DNA of 6,856 nt from Alphaproteobacteria bacterium MarineAlpha10_Bin3. GTDB taxonomy: Bacteria > Pseudomonadota > Alphaproteobacteria > UBA8366 > GCA-2717185. The notes beneath the pieces were generated by a model. The model saw only the letters and a list, made by a program, of their open reading frames with translations. It was not told where the DNA came from and did not search any database. Made by a program: the position numbers and the translations under genes. The stretch lies in the NCBI GenBank assembly GCA_002937525.1, contig PTKA01000072.1, positions 1-6,856 on the forward strand, in the 5' to 3' direction. This document shows positions 1-5,830 of this stretch, in pieces (position 1 is the first letter of the stretch; each line of letters opens with the position of its first letter).

Positions 1-109
1 ACTTCACCGCAGTCTTATAGTCCTGTGGAACACCTTGTCCGTTGTTGTACATAAAACCCCGACTAGTCTGGGCATCGGCATCCTATATCATGGACTTAAA
101 GTAACGTCA
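1..109. other. AT-richer stretch with no recognisable gene
   Basis: I see no convincing coding sequence here. The open frame that crosses it on the plus strand (from 35) has no recognisable protein character and also crosses the tRNA fragment. Base composition is visibly less GC-rich than the operon to its right. The hexamer ACTAGT, containing the usually rare CTAG, occurs twice (62-67 and 109-114). Weak complementary segments exist on the minus strand, but they do not assemble into an RNA family I know. It lies on the 3' side of the broken tRNA-Ser, so it may be foreign or rearranged DNA. Confidence 0.4.
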
Positions 110-153
110 CTAGTTTTCAAGACCGGTCCCTTAAACCACTCGGGCACCCATCC
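110..153 (-). tRNA. tRNA-Ser(UGA), 5' half only (broken or interrupted)
   Basis: Reading the minus strand from 153, the sequence has the acceptor 5' strand GGATGGG (153-147), U8-G9, a D arm with CCC/GGG stem and the GAGTGGTTTAA loop, A26, the anticodon stem CCGGT and the loop CTTGAAA with anticodon TGA (plus-strand TCA at 117-119). This is the pattern of bacterial and plant-mitochondrial tRNA-Ser(UGA). The 3' anticodon strand reads ACTAG rather than the expected ACCGG, giving one mismatch and one wobble. After that there is no long variable arm, no GGTTCGAATCC-like T arm and no CCCATCC acceptor 3' strand down to position 1. The gene is therefore truncated, interrupted at the anticodon loop by inserted DNA, or joined here by misassembly. 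The end at 110 is the last base that can be placed in the anticodon stem. Confidence 0.55.
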
Positions 154-280
154 GTGGCCAAATATGACAATCTTTCACGTCCGGTATCGGGAAGTCCCTG
201 TGCGGACAACTGTCGATCCGGTCTACAGCGTCCCCTTTTAGGCCAGGCGCTGCGTGGGAGTAAAGGTCGAGGACAAGCCG
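154..280. other. Intergenic region between lyase operon and tRNA-Ser remnant
   Basis: No gene is seen. On the minus strand it is the 3' flank of the ammonia-lyase gene and the 5' flank of the tRNA fragment. CATATT (minus strand, plus positions 161-166) lies just ahead of the tRNA 5' end and could be a -10 element, but no good -35 hexamer lies 17 bases before it. An imperfect stem-loop sits at 226-252. Confidence 0.35.
226..252 (-). other. Imperfect stem-loop downstream of the operon
   Basis: On the minus strand CAGCG (252-248) pairs with CGCTG (230-226). Inside it, CC/GG and CCT/AGG pairs close an AAA loop, with small bulges. It starts 28 bases past the lyase stop codon, where a 3'-end hairpin would be expected. 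No U-tract follows it, so I do not call it an intrinsic terminator. It might protect the 3' end of the operon mRNA or be chance. Confidence 0.22.
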
Positions 281-1516
281 CTAGCGCGCCGCGATCAAAG
301 CCAGGGTCCGGCGCATCTCGTTGGTCAGGATCGACACGCCCTCATCGACCCCCTGGCCGGGCTTGTTCATGAGGAAGTCGGCCCGGCAGGCGAGCGCGAT
401 ATGGGCCGACAATTTCGCCGACTGGTCGGTTTCGTTCGCCGACCCGCCCATATACACGCCAACCTTCTGGCGCCGGCAATAGAGCAAAGCTTCGATCGAA
501 TTGCCAAGCCCGCCAAGGTCCGGCGCCTTTACCTGGAGGAAATCCGCCGCCCCGGCATCGGCGAAGGCCTGGATGTCTTCGAGCGTATTGCACCATTCAT
601 CGGCGACCAGCTTGACGTCGTAGCTGCTTCGATCCAGTGCTGCGCGCAGATCCTTGAACGCCTGAATCTGGTCTTCCCGGCTATCAGCGATCATCGGTGT
701 TTCCAGATACAGCGCGTAGGGCGCCGCCGCTTCGGCCAGGCGGCCAACGAAGCCGGCAATTTTCGCCATATCGTCATCGAACAACTCGCCGATCGTGCCA
801 TAGACATCGAGATGGATGGCCGGCCGGTAGCCGTCGCCAGCCTGCCTGGCGATCAATTGCGACAACCAGGCGGCATAATCGATCAGCTTGTGTCCGCCGC
901 GGCCAAGGTCGGTCGCAACATTGGCGAACGACCCGTGCGGCAGGATCGCGACCCGCTTCATGATCATCTTCTCGACCATGAATTCATGGGGCGTCGGACA
1001 CATGCCCAGCAGCGGCACGGGTTCGGTAGCGATCGCGGTGCCGTATTCGGCGGCGATAATTTCCGCCGCCGTGCAGCGGTTCGCCAAGGCGGCCGCGTGC
1101 AACAGCGCCTGCGAGATGCCAAAGCGCAGGGCGGTGTGCAGCGCCTCGCCCTTGTGGCGGAACGCTTCGATTTCACCGGCAAGCGGCCGGAATTCACCGC
1201 AGTCCCGGCCGCACAACTGATCGCGGATCGGGCCTTCGACGACGGCGCGATGCGCCTGCGCCCGGAACAGCGGATCGCGGCCGGCCGCCCCGGTGAAAAT
1301 AACATCCAGGCAGTCGCCGAACGCCACCTGCCCGTCTTCGAGCAGCAGCATGACGCACAATACCTCGCCAGGCTGAATGACCTGATCGAAGCCGGGCGTC
1401 ACCGGCGGGTCGATATAGCCGAATCCTTCCTGGCGCGCGCCCTGGCGAACCGCGGCCAGATCCTTGTTGAAATAGCCGCTGACCCCGGTCGAGCAGATGA
1501 GTTTCGAGATTTTCAT
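281..1516 (-). CDS. Methylaspartate ammonia-lyase homologue (enolase superfamily) with altered substrate pocket
   Basis: A 411-residue protein, the usual MAL length (about 413), alignable end to end with the Clostridium tetanomorphum enzyme as I remember it. MAL (EC 4.3.1.2) removes ammonia from (2S,3S)-3-methylaspartate to give mesaconate. Residues 1-160 match the N-terminal capping domain and the rest the TIM barrel. Metal ligands are D237, E272 and D306 (in VADEWCNT). Catalytic H194 (in LPH), Q328 and K330 (in QVKAPDLGG) are kept. Pocket positions differ: reference Q73, F170, Q172, T360, C361, L384 and M389 are I73, L170, M172, S359, A360, M383 and Q388 here. The fold and lyase/racemase-type chemistry are therefore secure, but the substrate is not. 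The ATG at 1516 matches the family N-terminus; an in-frame start at 1585 would add 23 residues buried in the upstream gene. The start overlaps the stop of the hydrolase gene by ATGA, with GGTGG as a modest ribosome site. No glutamate mutase gene is nearby. Confidence 0.88.
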   Translation of the reverse strand: MKISKLICSTGVSGYFNKDLAAVRQGARQEGFGYIDPPVTPGFDQVIQPGEVLCVMLLLEDGQVAFGDCLDVIFTGAAGRDPLFRAQAHRAVVEGPIRDQLCGRDCGEFRPLAGEIEAFRHKGEALHTALRFGISQALLHAAALANRCTAAEIIAAEYGTAIATEPVPLLGMCPTPHEFMVEKMIMKRVAILPHGSFANVATDLGRGGHKLIDYAAWLSQLIARQAGDGYRPAIHLDVYGTIGELFDDDMAKIAGFVGRLAEAAAPYALYLETPMIADSREDQIQAFKDLRAALDRSSYDVKLVADEWCNTLEDIQAFADAGAADFLQVKAPDLGGLGNSIEALLYCRRQKVGVYMGGSANETDQSAKLSAHIALACRADFLMNKPGQGVDEGVSILTNEMRRTLALIAAR

Positions 1517-2445
1517 GGTGCCACCAGTGCGGGCGACGCCTTGTCCTTGCAGTATTGCGCCACCTGCGCATGGGTCGCGAACCACACGCCGGTGTGCGAA
1601 CGGATATAGCGCACCAATTCATCCAGCATCGCCATGCGGGAGCGGTGGCCGATGAAATGCGGATGCATGGTCAGCACGAACAGACCGGATTCCCGGTAGG
1701 CGCCATCGAATTCGGCCTTGAAGATTTCCAGCACGGCGGACGGTGCGGTATGCGGCCGAAGCCCACTAAGCCGGTCCATGTTGAAATAAACCGCGTCGTC
1801 CTTGATCCATTCGACCGGCAATTCGACGATCCCGGTCGCCACGCCGTCCTCCAGGATTTCATAAGGGTCGTCATCGCCCATCAGCGAGGAATCATAAAGC
1901 AGGCCCATTTCCCGGCTGATCGCCAGCGTGTGCTGGCTGAAATCCCAGGACGGCGTGCGGATGCCAACCGGACGCACGCCGCTAATCTTTTCCAGAACGT
2001 CGGCGGCGCGCATCTGCAATTCGCGCTCATCGGCGGGCGGAAGCTCGCTGTTGCGCTCATGGATCCAGCCATGAATACCGATCTCATGACCGGCGCCGGC
2101 CAGGTGGCGCTGTTCTTCGGGATGCAGCATCGCGCAGACCGCCGGCACGAAGAAAGTTGCGCGGATATCGTATTTATCCAGCAGCCTGACGATGCGCCGC
2201 ACCCCGACGCGGCTCGAATATTCGCCTTGGGACAGCTTGCCGGGCGAGGATTCGCCCATCCGCAGGGTGGTCGATTCATGGTCGGAATCGAACGACAGCG
2301 CAACCGCGACCCGGGCGCCGCCGGGCCAGCTATCGGGCAACAGCGACCGGCCTGCCCGCACCTTGTTGACGATCGCGCGCCACTGCGCTTCCGGCCACTG
2401 CCACGGCAGGCCGGCGGCTGGAATTTCGACGCTGTCATTGGGCAT
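1513..2445 (-). CDS. Cytosolic polysaccharide-deacetylase-fold hydrolase (PuuE/PgdA/cyclic imidase type)
   Basis: A 310-residue NodB-homology (carbohydrate esterase 4 fold) metal-dependent hydrolase. Motif 1 is FDSDHE (F52-E57), a D-x-D form as in Helicobacter PgdA, PuuE allantoinase and the cyclic imide hydrolases, not the TFDDG of classical chitin deacetylases. D53 is the likely base; D55, H125 and H129 (in HGWIH) are the likely metal ligands. Motif 3 is R163-TPSW-167, then YDSS (184-187), and the catalytic-histidine motif is TMHPHFIGH (259-267). There is no signal peptide or membrane segment, so it should act in the cytosol on a small C-N substrate rather than on cell-wall sugar. The ATG at 2445 follows a purine-rich AGGGGGAG ribosome site. 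It is the middle gene of the operon, 37 bases after the GST gene, and its TGA overlaps the lyase ATG. Family call is firm; the substrate is unknown, and the neighbouring ammonia-lyase favours an imide, lactam or ureide. Confidence 0.85.
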   Translation of the reverse strand: MPNDSVEIPAAGLPWQWPEAQWRAIVNKVRAGRSLLPDSWPGGARVAVALSFDSDHESTTLRMGESSPGKLSQGEYSSRVGVRRIVRLLDKYDIRATFFVPAVCAMLHPEEQRHLAGAGHEIGIHGWIHERNSELPPADERELQMRAADVLEKISGVRPVGIRTPSWDFSQHTLAISREMGLLYDSSLMGDDDPYEILEDGVATGIVELPVEWIKDDAVYFNMDRLSGLRPHTAPSAVLEIFKAEFDGAYRESGLFVLTMHPHFIGHRSRMAMLDELVRYIRSHTGVWFATHAQVAQYCKDKASPALVAP

Positions 2446-2482
2446 CGTCGCGCTCCCCCTCGCGCCGGTTAAAGGATATGCT

Positions 2483-3088
2483 CTAGCCGACGCTGGGCCG
2501 GGCGCGGACCGCGTCGAACCAGCGTTGCAGATTGGTCAGTTCCTCGGCGATCCTGATCTTGGGAATACGGCCCAGAGAAATCGCGGTGAAGGCGGTGATA
2601 TCGGCGACCGTGAAGCGGTCGCCGGCGATGAATTCGCGGTCCGCCAATTCCCCGTCAAGCCAGGCCATCCGCTCCAGCACCGTCTTGCGGCACAGCTCGC
2701 CATATTCGGGAATTTGCGGAATCCGGCCCTCCCAGTAGCGGTGGGTGTGCCGAAAACAGCCCGATATCTGGGCCATGATCTCGAACTCCATCCGGCGGTT
2801 CCACATCTCGACCATCGCCTTGTCGCGCACGTCGATACCCATCAGCGGCGGCTCGGGGTGGGTTTCCTCGAAATAGCGGCAGATCGCCATCGATTCAGCG
2901 AGATACGCGCCGTCATCCAGTTCCAGCACCGGCACCCGGCCCAGTGGATTGCGGGCGACGAAATCCGGGTCGAGATTTTGCGACTCGCCGAGGTCGATTT
3001 CAACCGACTCGATCTCGACGCCCTTCTCGGCAAGGAAAATATGTACGCGGCGCGGATTGGGCGCAACCTTGCTGGTATAGAGTTTCAT
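2483..3088 (-). CDS. Glutathione S-transferase family protein
   Basis: A 201-residue cytosolic GST, full length. The thioredoxin-like N-terminal domain (about 1-78) has RVPVLELDDG with the cis-proline P53 and the glutathione-binding E65-S66 (in LAESMAIC). The all-helical C-terminal domain (about 85-200) has the conserved FIAGDRFTVADITAF segment, whose T160-x-x-D163 N-capping box is a family hallmark. S6 near the N-terminus is the likeliest thiolate-activating residue, but I cannot be sure of its role. The ATG at 3088 is chosen because it begins the first beta strand (MKLYTSK) and lies 8 bases after a near-perfect AGGAGGG; the in-frame upstream start at 3121 has neither. It is the first gene of the minus-strand operon. 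In such a cassette a GST may act as a cis-trans isomerase of an unsaturated diacid or remove an adduct, but this is inference. Confidence 0.88.
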   Translation of the reverse strand: MKLYTSKVAPNPRRVHIFLAEKGVEIESVEIDLGESQNLDPDFVARNPLGRVPVLELDDGAYLAESMAICRYFEETHPEPPLMGIDVRDKAMVEMWNRRMEFEIMAQISGCFRHTHRYWEGRIPQIPEYGELCRKTVLERMAWLDGELADREFIAGDRFTVADITAFTAISLGRIPKIRIAEELTNLQRWFDAVRARPSVG

Positions 3089-3162
3089 GGCCTGATCCCT
3101 CCTGAGCGAATAATTTAACACAGTTAACGAAATTCACGCGACCCGTTCAAGCCAGGCCAACC
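3089..3162. promoter_or_regulatory. Divergent promoter region with a perfect TTAAC-N3-GTTAA dyad
   Basis: This gap lies between the GST operon (minus) and the molybdenum oxidoreductase (plus). The dyad TTAACACAGTTAA at 3115-3127 is a perfect 5-3-5 inverted repeat and fits the T-N11-A pattern of LysR-type sites; other regulator families are possible. For the minus operon, a TTGAAC/TTAACT pair with a 17-base spacer places the weak -10 on the dyad. For the plus gene, TTAACA (3115-3120) resembles a -35, but I find no good -10. A bound protein could control both sides. No regulator gene is adjacent to it within the window. Confidence 0.4.
3097..3103 (-). promoter_or_regulatory. Strong Shine-Dalgarno site of the GST gene
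   Basis: The minus strand reads AGGAGGG here, with 8 bases before the ATG at 3088. It is the strongest ribosome site in the window. It decides the start in favour of MKLYTSK over the longer in-frame reading, and marks the GST as the first, efficiently translated gene of the operon. Confidence 0.7.
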
Positions 3163-5328
3163 ATGCTATGCTGGGCGCCGATGCAAGACGATACAACGAT
3201 TCATCCAAGTCAGTGCTGGGAGTGCAATACCTATTGCGGCTCGCTGGTGACGATGCGCGACGGCGCAATCGTGAAAATCGCGCCCAACCCGGACCATCCA
3301 AACTCCAGGGGCGCGTTCTGCGTCAAGGGTATCCGGGCGGTACGGGAGTGGACCGACAATGACAGCCGCTTGACGCACCCGCTGCGCCGGACCGGTCCGC
3401 GCGGCGGCGGAAAGTGGGAACGCATTAGCTGGGATGCCGCGCTCGACGAGGTTGCCGACCGGATGGCCGCGGTACGCGGCGCACACGGGCCGCTGGCGCT
3501 GGCCGGCGCGGTCAGCGGCGCCGCCTTCAGCCGCGGCACCATCATGGCCCTGCTGATGCGCTCGCTCGGTTCTCCAAACTGGCTCATCAACCAGGATCTG
3601 TGCGGCGGCTGCCAGGCGCTGAGCGAGAAGATCACCGGCATTGCGATGAAGAATGGCGAAGACATCGACCATGCGCGTTGCGCAATGCTGGTCGGCCGCA
3701 ACCCGCAAGCCGCCGACCCGGCCCAGTGGATGGCGCTGAAGCGGTTGAAGCAGCGCGGCGGCCGGATCGTCACGATCGACCCGATGGGCGGCCCGGCCGC
3801 TGATCTGGCCGATTTATGGCTGCGGCCCTATCCCGGCAGCGACGCAGCACTGGCGCTGGCCATTGCCCATCTGCTGATCCGCGATGACCGCTACGACAGC
3901 GAATTCACCGCCCGCTGGTGCCACGGGTTCGAGCGCTACGCCGCCCGCGCGGCCGAATTTCCGCCCGACGTGGCGGCGCGGCTCACCGGCGTCGATGAAG
4001 CCGATATCGCCGCCGCCGCCGATCTTTACGCCGACGGTCCCTCGGTCTTCGTGCCGGGCCATGGCATCGACGCCTTCAGCGCCGGCGTGCAGACCTTCCG
4101 CGCCTTCGATTGCCTGGTCGCCATCAGCGGCAATCTCGACCGTCGCGGCGGCAACCGGCTGGCCCGGCGGCCCAAGGGCATGCGGACCTATCTGGACCTG
4201 CTGCACGACCCGAAATTCCGGCTGCCGCTGGACATCGAAAAACAGACGATTGGCGCGCGGCAATTCCCGCTCTGGGCCGGCCCGGAAGGCTGGCAGACCG
4301 CCTGCCACAACCCGTCCGTCATCGACGCAATTCTGACCGGCGACCCGTATCCGGTCCGCGCGATGTATATCAGCGGCGTCAATATCGCCGTCACCTATCC
4401 GAATTCGGCCCGGACCATCGAAGCGCTGCAATCGCTCGACTTTCTCGTGGTGGCGTCGCAGACGATGACGCCGACCGCCGGTTACGCCGATATCGTCCTG
4501 CCCAAGACGACGACATTGGAAGAAGAGGAGGTCCAGCTTCAGCCCGGTGCGCCTTGCGTCAGCTACACCCGCGCGCTGGTTGCGCCGCGCGGCGAGGCGC
4601 GCTGCGATCTCGACATCGCCTTGGGTCTGCGCGACGCGCTGGCCAAACGGCGCGCCTTGAGCGAGGATTTCCTGCCCTGGCCCACCATGCGCGCCTTCAA
4701 CGAATATCTGCTTGGCGATAGCGGCATTTCGATCGCCGAACTGGCGAAAACCGGCTTTGCGGTCTTTCCCTACACCCTGGGCGATTTCGAGGCGCGGGGG
4801 TTTGCAACGGCGACCGGCAAGGTCGAGCTGTATTCGGAGCGCCTGGCGGCGCTCGGCCTCGATCCGCTGCCGGGATACACGCCGCCGCGCGCGGCCCGCG
4901 AACCCCAGGCCGTGATGGACGCCTTTCCGCTGGTGCTGCTGACCGGCATCAGGGAAAAAACCTATCATCATTCGCGCTTTCGCGATCAGCCATGGGCGCG
5001 CAAGGTGTCGCCCGACCCGACCTTGCAAATCCACCCCGATACCGCCGCCGCGCACAATATCGCGGACGCGCAATGGGTTGCCGTCCGCACGCCGGGGATG
5101 GCGAATTCATGCCGCCTGCGGGCCGTGGTCAGCGACCGCGCACCGCCGGGCGTCGTCGCCACCGGCATGGGCTGGTGGGACCCGGATGCGGCGAGCGCCG
5201 ATAAAGGCGCGCTCGATATCAATATCAACGGCGCGCTCTCCTATGCCGGCCCCTGGGACCCGGTTTCCGGGTCGCCGGATGCGCACGGCCTGCGATGCCG
5301 TATTGAACCCTTGCATCCGACGGCGTGA
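3163..5328 (+). CDS. Molybdopterin-dependent oxidoreductase with [4Fe-4S], DMSO-reductase superfamily
   Basis: A 721-residue catalytic subunit with bis-molybdopterin guanine dinucleotide. Residues about 14-68 form the [4Fe-4S] domain, with C18-x2-C21-x3-C25-x27-C53 and K55 just after the last cysteine, as in cluster-to-pterin electron relays. The Mo/pterin domain fills about 69-580; NQDLCGGC (143-150) contains the likely Mo ligand C147, a Cys-type site as in periplasmic nitrate reductase, formate dehydrogenase (Cys form), thiosulfate reductase and acetylene hydratase. The C-terminal dinucleotide-binding domain spans about 590-712 and ends in a DPVSGSPDAHG motif common in this superfamily. There is no twin-arginine signal, so it should be cytoplasmic. 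No partner iron-sulfur or membrane subunit is encoded beside it, so its electron partner is unknown. The ATG at 3163 has only AGG 6 bases upstream; a second ATG at 3181 (MQDDTT) is equally possible and would lose only six residues. Substrate is not recognisable from sequence. Confidence 0.88.
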   Translation: MLCWAPMQDDTTIHPSQCWECNTYCGSLVTMRDGAIVKIAPNPDHPNSRGAFCVKGIRAVREWTDNDSRLTHPLRRTGPRGGGKWERISWDAALDEVADRMAAVRGAHGPLALAGAVSGAAFSRGTIMALLMRSLGSPNWLINQDLCGGCQALSEKITGIAMKNGEDIDHARCAMLVGRNPQAADPAQWMALKRLKQRGGRIVTIDPMGGPAADLADLWLRPYPGSDAALALAIAHLLIRDDRYDSEFTARWCHGFERYAARAAEFPPDVAARLTGVDEADIAAAADLYADGPSVFVPGHGIDAFSAGVQTFRAFDCLVAISGNLDRRGGNRLARRPKGMRTYLDLLHDPKFRLPLDIEKQTIGARQFPLWAGPEGWQTACHNPSVIDAILTGDPYPVRAMYISGVNIAVTYPNSARTIEALQSLDFLVVASQTMTPTAGYADIVLPKTTTLEEEEVQLQPGAPCVSYTRALVAPRGEARCDLDIALGLRDALAKRRALSEDFLPWPTMRAFNEYLLGDSGISIAELAKTGFAVFPYTLGDFEARGFATATGKVELYSERLAALGLDPLPGYTPPRAAREPQAVMDAFPLVLLTGIREKTYHHSRFRDQPWARKVSPDPTLQIHPDTAAAHNIADAQWVAVRTPGMANSCRLRAVVSDRAPPGVVATGMGWWDPDAASADKGALDININGALSYAGPWDPVSGSPDAHGLRCRIEPLHPTA

Positions 5329-5332
5329 CGAA

Positions 5333-5370
5333 CCAATTTGCGCGTTGTATCGAGAGCAATCAAAAATTGG
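5333..5370. repeat. Inverted repeat ahead of the small exported-protein gene
   Basis: CCAATTT (5333-5339) and AAATTGG (5364-5370) are perfect 7-base inverted arms around a 24-base spacer. They fill the 57-base gap between the oxidoreductase stop and the next start. This could be an operator or a 5' leader hairpin; there is no T-tract, so it is not a terminator. Chance is also possible. Confidence 0.3.
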
Positions 5371-5385
5371 CCGGGAATTAAAGAC

Positions 5386-5814
5386 ATGATCAAGGCAACC
5401 GCGCGGCTGGCGCTGTGCGCTCTCATCGTTGCCGGTGCGGCGCAAGCTGCCGAGGACGACGAAATCGTCCTTGGCCAATGGCGGACCGAAACGACGAAAT
5501 CGCTGGTCTGCGGCGGCGAAGAATTCGTCGCCATCATTACCATCGCCAAGCGCGCGAACGCCTTCTATTTAAGCGGTGCGAAACAGGGCGGTCCGGAATA
5601 TGAAGCCTATTGGTCGTATCTGGAAAAGACCTTCAAGGAGCGGCGCTGTTTCGTGAATCGGAACATGCGCCACCTGCCCGATACGCTCGTCGTCGCCGGG
5701 CCAGAAAGTCTGGAAGCGTCCAACAAACGTTTCAAGGTTCTGGGCACAACCATCGAAAAAGACGGGGACAAATTTCCCGCGTTTACCCTGACAACCCGAA
5801 AAGTGCGTCGGTAG
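5386..5814 (+). CDS. Small exported protein of unknown function
   Basis: I do not recognise this 142-residue protein. Residues 1-21 form a clear Sec signal peptide: K3 and R7, then a hydrophobic core, ending AQA before AEDDE, so cleavage is likely after residue 21. The cysteine at 11 lacks a lipobox. The mature part of about 121 residues has exactly two cysteines, C42 (in SLVCGGEEF) and C88 (in ERRCFVN), which could form a disulfide in the periplasm. It opens with an EIVLGQWRT segment like those of small periplasmic beta-rich proteins, and the C-terminus is basic. The ATG at 5386 is chosen because the signal peptide begins there, with GGGAA about 9 bases upstream; a TTG at 5338 would add 16 residues with no sense. 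It lies 57 bases after the oxidoreductase on the same strand and may be co-transcribed, but no functional link is visible. Confidence 0.7.
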   Translation: MIKATARLALCALIVAGAAQAAEDDEIVLGQWRTETTKSLVCGGEEFVAIITIAKRANAFYLSGAKQGGPEYEAYWSYLEKTFKERRCFVNRNMRHLPDTLVVAGPESLEASNKRFKVLGTTIEKDGDKFPAFTLTTRKVRR

Positions 5815-5830
5815 CTTCTATACCGATTTT
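5808..5830 (+). terminator. Short intrinsic terminator overlapping both convergent stop codons
   Basis: TCGGTA (5808-5813) and TACCGA (5821-5826) form a perfect 6-base-pair stem with a 7-base loop, followed on the plus strand by TTTT. The plus gene's TAG (5812-5814) lies in the left arm and loop, and the minus gene's TAG (5820-5818) lies in the loop. It would end plus-strand transcription; the minus-strand reading lacks a U-tract. The stem is short, so strength is uncertain. Confidence 0.45.

Noticed and set aside
1..125. Group I intron inside the tRNA-Ser anticodon loop on the minus strand
   Set aside because: CAGACTAGTCGGGG resembles an intron R element, but no P or Q element and no matching S element (such as UAGUCC in the right place) follow on the same strand before the window edge. 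ATAGTCC appears only on the opposite strand and in the wrong order.
35..241. A 68-residue plus-strand open frame at the left edge
   Set aside because: It runs straight through the tRNA-Ser remnant on the other strand, has no good ribosome site and no protein-like conservation I can see.
254..1609. A 451-residue open frame on the plus strand opposite the ammonia-lyase gene
   Set aside because: It is a high-GC antisense shadow; the minus strand encodes a full-length enzyme with conserved active-site residues, while this reading shows no family features.
1555..2472. A 305-residue plus-strand open frame opposite the deacetylase-fold gene
   Set aside because: Composition (many H, R, Q, G) and lack of motifs mark it as antisense to a motif-rich gene.
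2192..3118. A 308-residue plus-strand open frame opposite the GST gene
   Set aside because: It spans two real minus-strand genes and their gap, with no recognisable domain.
3814..5073. A 419-residue minus-strand open frame inside the molybdenum oxidoreductase
   Set aside because: It is the complement of a complete, conserved enzyme and is arginine-, glycine- and histidine-rich without motifs.
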